This document shows, piece by piece, positions 12,611 through 14,260 of a stretch of 14,260 nt of DNA (position 1 is the first letter of the stretch; the number at the start of each line of letters is the position of its first letter). The stretch covers positions 1 to 14,260 of the forward strand of contig JAXHTH010000120.1 of assembly GCA_034211115.1 (NCBI GenBank), in the 5' to 3' direction. Position numbers and translations under genes: made by a program. This DNA is from JAXHTH01 sp034211115. GTDB taxonomy: Bacteria > Planctomycetota > Phycisphaerae > Phycisphaerales > SM1A02. The notes beneath the pieces are model-generated. The model was not told the origin of the DNA. It worked only from the letters and a program-made list of their open reading frames with translations, and made no database searches.

Positions 12611-14260
12611 GGCTGCTGCGCCGCTTTCCCATGATGGCCTTCGCCCTCGTGCTCGTGAGCCTCGTCGGCTTCTGCGCCGCGCAGGGAAGCGTGGTGCTGC
12701 TGTTCGTCGCCGTCGCGCTTGCCGCGCTGAGCTGGTACGTCACGGAGGGCCCGCGAGGCCGCATCCTGCCCCGGTGGCTGTCCACCGTGCTCGTGCTCGT
12801 GGTGGCGGTGAGCGTGCTCGTGGACCTGGCCCAGCATCGCACGGATGTGCTCGGCGTGCTGGGTCGCCTCTGCGTCTGGCTCACCCTCATCAAGCTCTAC
12901 GAGCGCCGCACCGCGCGTGACCACGCGCACCTGATGGGCCTGAGCCTGCTGCTCATGCTCGTGGGATGCCTGAAGAGCGAATCGCTGCTGTTCGGGCTCG
13001 TCCTGCTGCTCTACGCGGTGATGGGGTTGTATGTCCTGCTCCTGCTGCAGCTTTACGCGGCACACGAATCGGCGAGCGGGTCGCGGCGATCGTCGTTCCC
13101 GTCCGCGGGGCGGCCGGCGCCGGCCCTGCGGCCGACGATCGGGCGGCGGGTCGCCCTGCATTTCCGCGCCCTCGCCGCGGGCATCGGCCTCGTCGGGCTC
13201 ATGCTCAGCATCGTGCTTTTCCTCATCTTCCCGCGCTCGATGGGGCGGGGGATGATCGATCGATCGCTGGCCGCCCCGACGGGCATGCGCACGGCCGGCT
13301 ACACCGACGAAATCGACCTCGTGCGGGGCAGCCGCATCACGGATTCGCGGCGGGCGGTGTTCGATGTGCGCCTCGTCGGCGAGGACGGACGGCCTTTGCG
13401 CGCCGACGGCCCGCTGCTGTTGCGCGGTGCGGTCCTGGATACCTATCTCGCCGGCGTGTGGACCGCCTCGGGCGCCAAGGACAAGCGCCTGGAGACCGAC
13501 GGCCTGGAGCCCACCCGCCTCGGGACGCGGGTGCTTGATCCCGGACCCACGGTGCGGCAGGAGTATCGTTTCCGATCGGGGACGAGCACGGTCTTTTCCC
13601 TGTACCTTCCCACCGCGCTGGAGACGGCGCGCCCTCACGCCTTCGTCTGCGATCCGCAGACGCAGACGCTGTTGACGGCGCTGGAGGCGGGCCCGATCTG
13701 GAAATACGCCGTGCTCTCGCGCACGGATCCCGATGACACGACGGTGGCCTCCGTCGCCGACGGCGCCGGGTCGCCGACGACGCCGGCGAGCATCTTCGCG
13801 GACGGGACGGATCCCGCGGCGGTGCGGGTCCGCGCCCTGGCCCAGCGGCTGCTGACCGAAGCGGGCCTGACCGATCGTCCGCCGCCGGTGGGTGAAGCGA
13901 GCTGGCGTTTCAACGAGCGCGCCGCGCGCCTCTTCAGCCGGTATCTGCGCTCGGGGGCGTTCGCCTATACCCTGGACGTCAGCGACGTCGTGCGCGGCGA
14001 GGCCGATCCCGTCGTTCAGTTTCTCTTCGAGAGCCGGCGCGGGCATTGCGAGTTCTACGCCTCGGCCCTGGCCGCCCTCTGCCACTCGGTGGGGATCGAC
14101 GCTCGAGTCGTCGCGGGCTACATCGCCGGCGAGTACGACGAGATCGCCCGGCGGTATCTGGTCGTCGCGGGCCACGCCCACGCGTGGGTCGAGCTGCGCA
14201 CCGGCCTCCATCGCTTCACGCCGATCGATCCCACCCCGGGGGAGGCGATCCTGCCCGTCC
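12607..14260 (+). CDS. TgpA-type transmembrane transglutaminase-like protein (cut by window end)
   Basis: The open frame starts at the ATG overlapping the DUF58 stop and runs off the window after 551 codons, so the C-terminus is missing. The N-terminal part (about 1-240) contains several hydrophobic membrane helices (for example FALVLVSLVGFCA, VVLLFVAVALAAL, LSTVLVLVVAVSVLV, LLFGLVLLLYAVMGLY, GIGLVGLMLSIVLFLIF). An extracytoplasmic region follows. The transglutaminase core then shows the full triad: Cys481 in GHCEFYASALAAL, His525 in GHAHAWVEL and Asp541 in PIDPTPG. This matches DUF3488/TgpA-like proteins, whose natural substrates are largely unknown. The missing end should hold a further membrane helix and tail if it follows the family. 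Confidence 0.92.
   Translation, partial: MRLLRRFPMMAFALVLVSLVGFCAAQGSVVLLFVAVALAALSWYVTEGPRGRILPRWLSTVLVLVVAVSVLVDLAQHRTDVLGVLGRLCVWLTLIKLYERRTARDHAHLMGLSLLLMLVGCLKSESLLFGLVLLLYAVMGLYVLLLLQLYAAHESASGSRRSSFPSAGRPAPALRPTIGRRVALHFRALAAGIGLVGLMLSIVLFLIFPRSMGRGMIDRSLAAPTGMRTAGYTDEIDLVRGSRITDSRRAVFDVRLVGEDGRPLRADGPLLLRGAVLDTYLAGVWTASGAKDKRLETDGLEPTRLGTRVLDPGPTVRQEYRFRSGTSTVFSLYLPTALETARPHAFVCDPQTQTLLTALEAGPIWKYAVLSRTDPDDTTVASVADGAGSPTTPASIFADGTDPAAVRVRALAQRLLTEAGLTDRPPPVGEASWRFNERAARLFSRYLRSGAFAYTLDVSDVVRGEADPVVQFLFESRRGHCEFYASALAALCHSVGIDARVVAGYIAGEYDEIARRYLVVAGHAHAWVELRTGLHRFTPIDPTPGEAILPV

Noticed and set aside
12508..14211. A 567-codon minus-strand frame over the transglutaminase region
   Set aside because: The plus strand there carries a complete Cys-His-Asp transglutaminase core and membrane helices. 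The minus frame is Arg/Ala/His-rich and featureless.

Overview
The window is GC-rich, gene-dense bacterial DNA. It most likely comes from a planctomycete of the Phycisphaerae type. The evidence is three exported proteins that end in the same paired EF-hand (dockerin-like) module finishing in a Cys, one exported protein with a VPAP...RRRR sorting tail, and a sigma factor of the planctomycete ECF-like kind. This placement is inferred from protein style; there is no rRNA or other marker gene.

Left part (1-3200, minus strand). Three genes read right to left: an exported protein with a PEP-CTERM-like tail (2112-2705), a two-helix membrane protein of unknown function (1074-1868) and an exported choice-of-anchor/dockerin protein (126-881). 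Upstream of 2705 is the most striking element: a cobalamin (B12) riboswitch on the minus strand (about 3187 down to 2869) with its own promoter. Its conserved stem-loop is interrupted by about 106 bp, and 77 bp of that is an array of eleven 7-bp units.

Middle (3390-9358, plus strand). A beta-propeller-like dockerin protein (3390-4859) ends at a strong terminator. A 400-bp gap follows, holding two more 7-bp arrays of different sequence and a perfect 12-bp palindrome. Then come an ECF-like sigma factor (5261-6034), overlapped by ATGA with a small helical protein (6031-6447), and a CYTH-domain protein with a TTG start (6514-7077). A promoter with a long leader precedes a large Cys-rich dockerin protein (7452-9284), which ends at a perfect hairpin terminator.

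Right part (9400-14260, plus strand). Housekeeping genes: ATP synthase epsilon (atpC), ScpB, a small lipoprotein, a DUF58 membrane protein and a TgpA-type transmembrane transglutaminase. The last is cut by the window end and overlaps DUF58 by ATGA. DUF58 with a TgpA-like protein is a common pair in cell-envelope loci.

The least ordinary features are the interrupted B12 riboswitch ahead of an exported protein, and the use of exact 7-bp periodicity by four arrays belonging to three unrelated sequence families.
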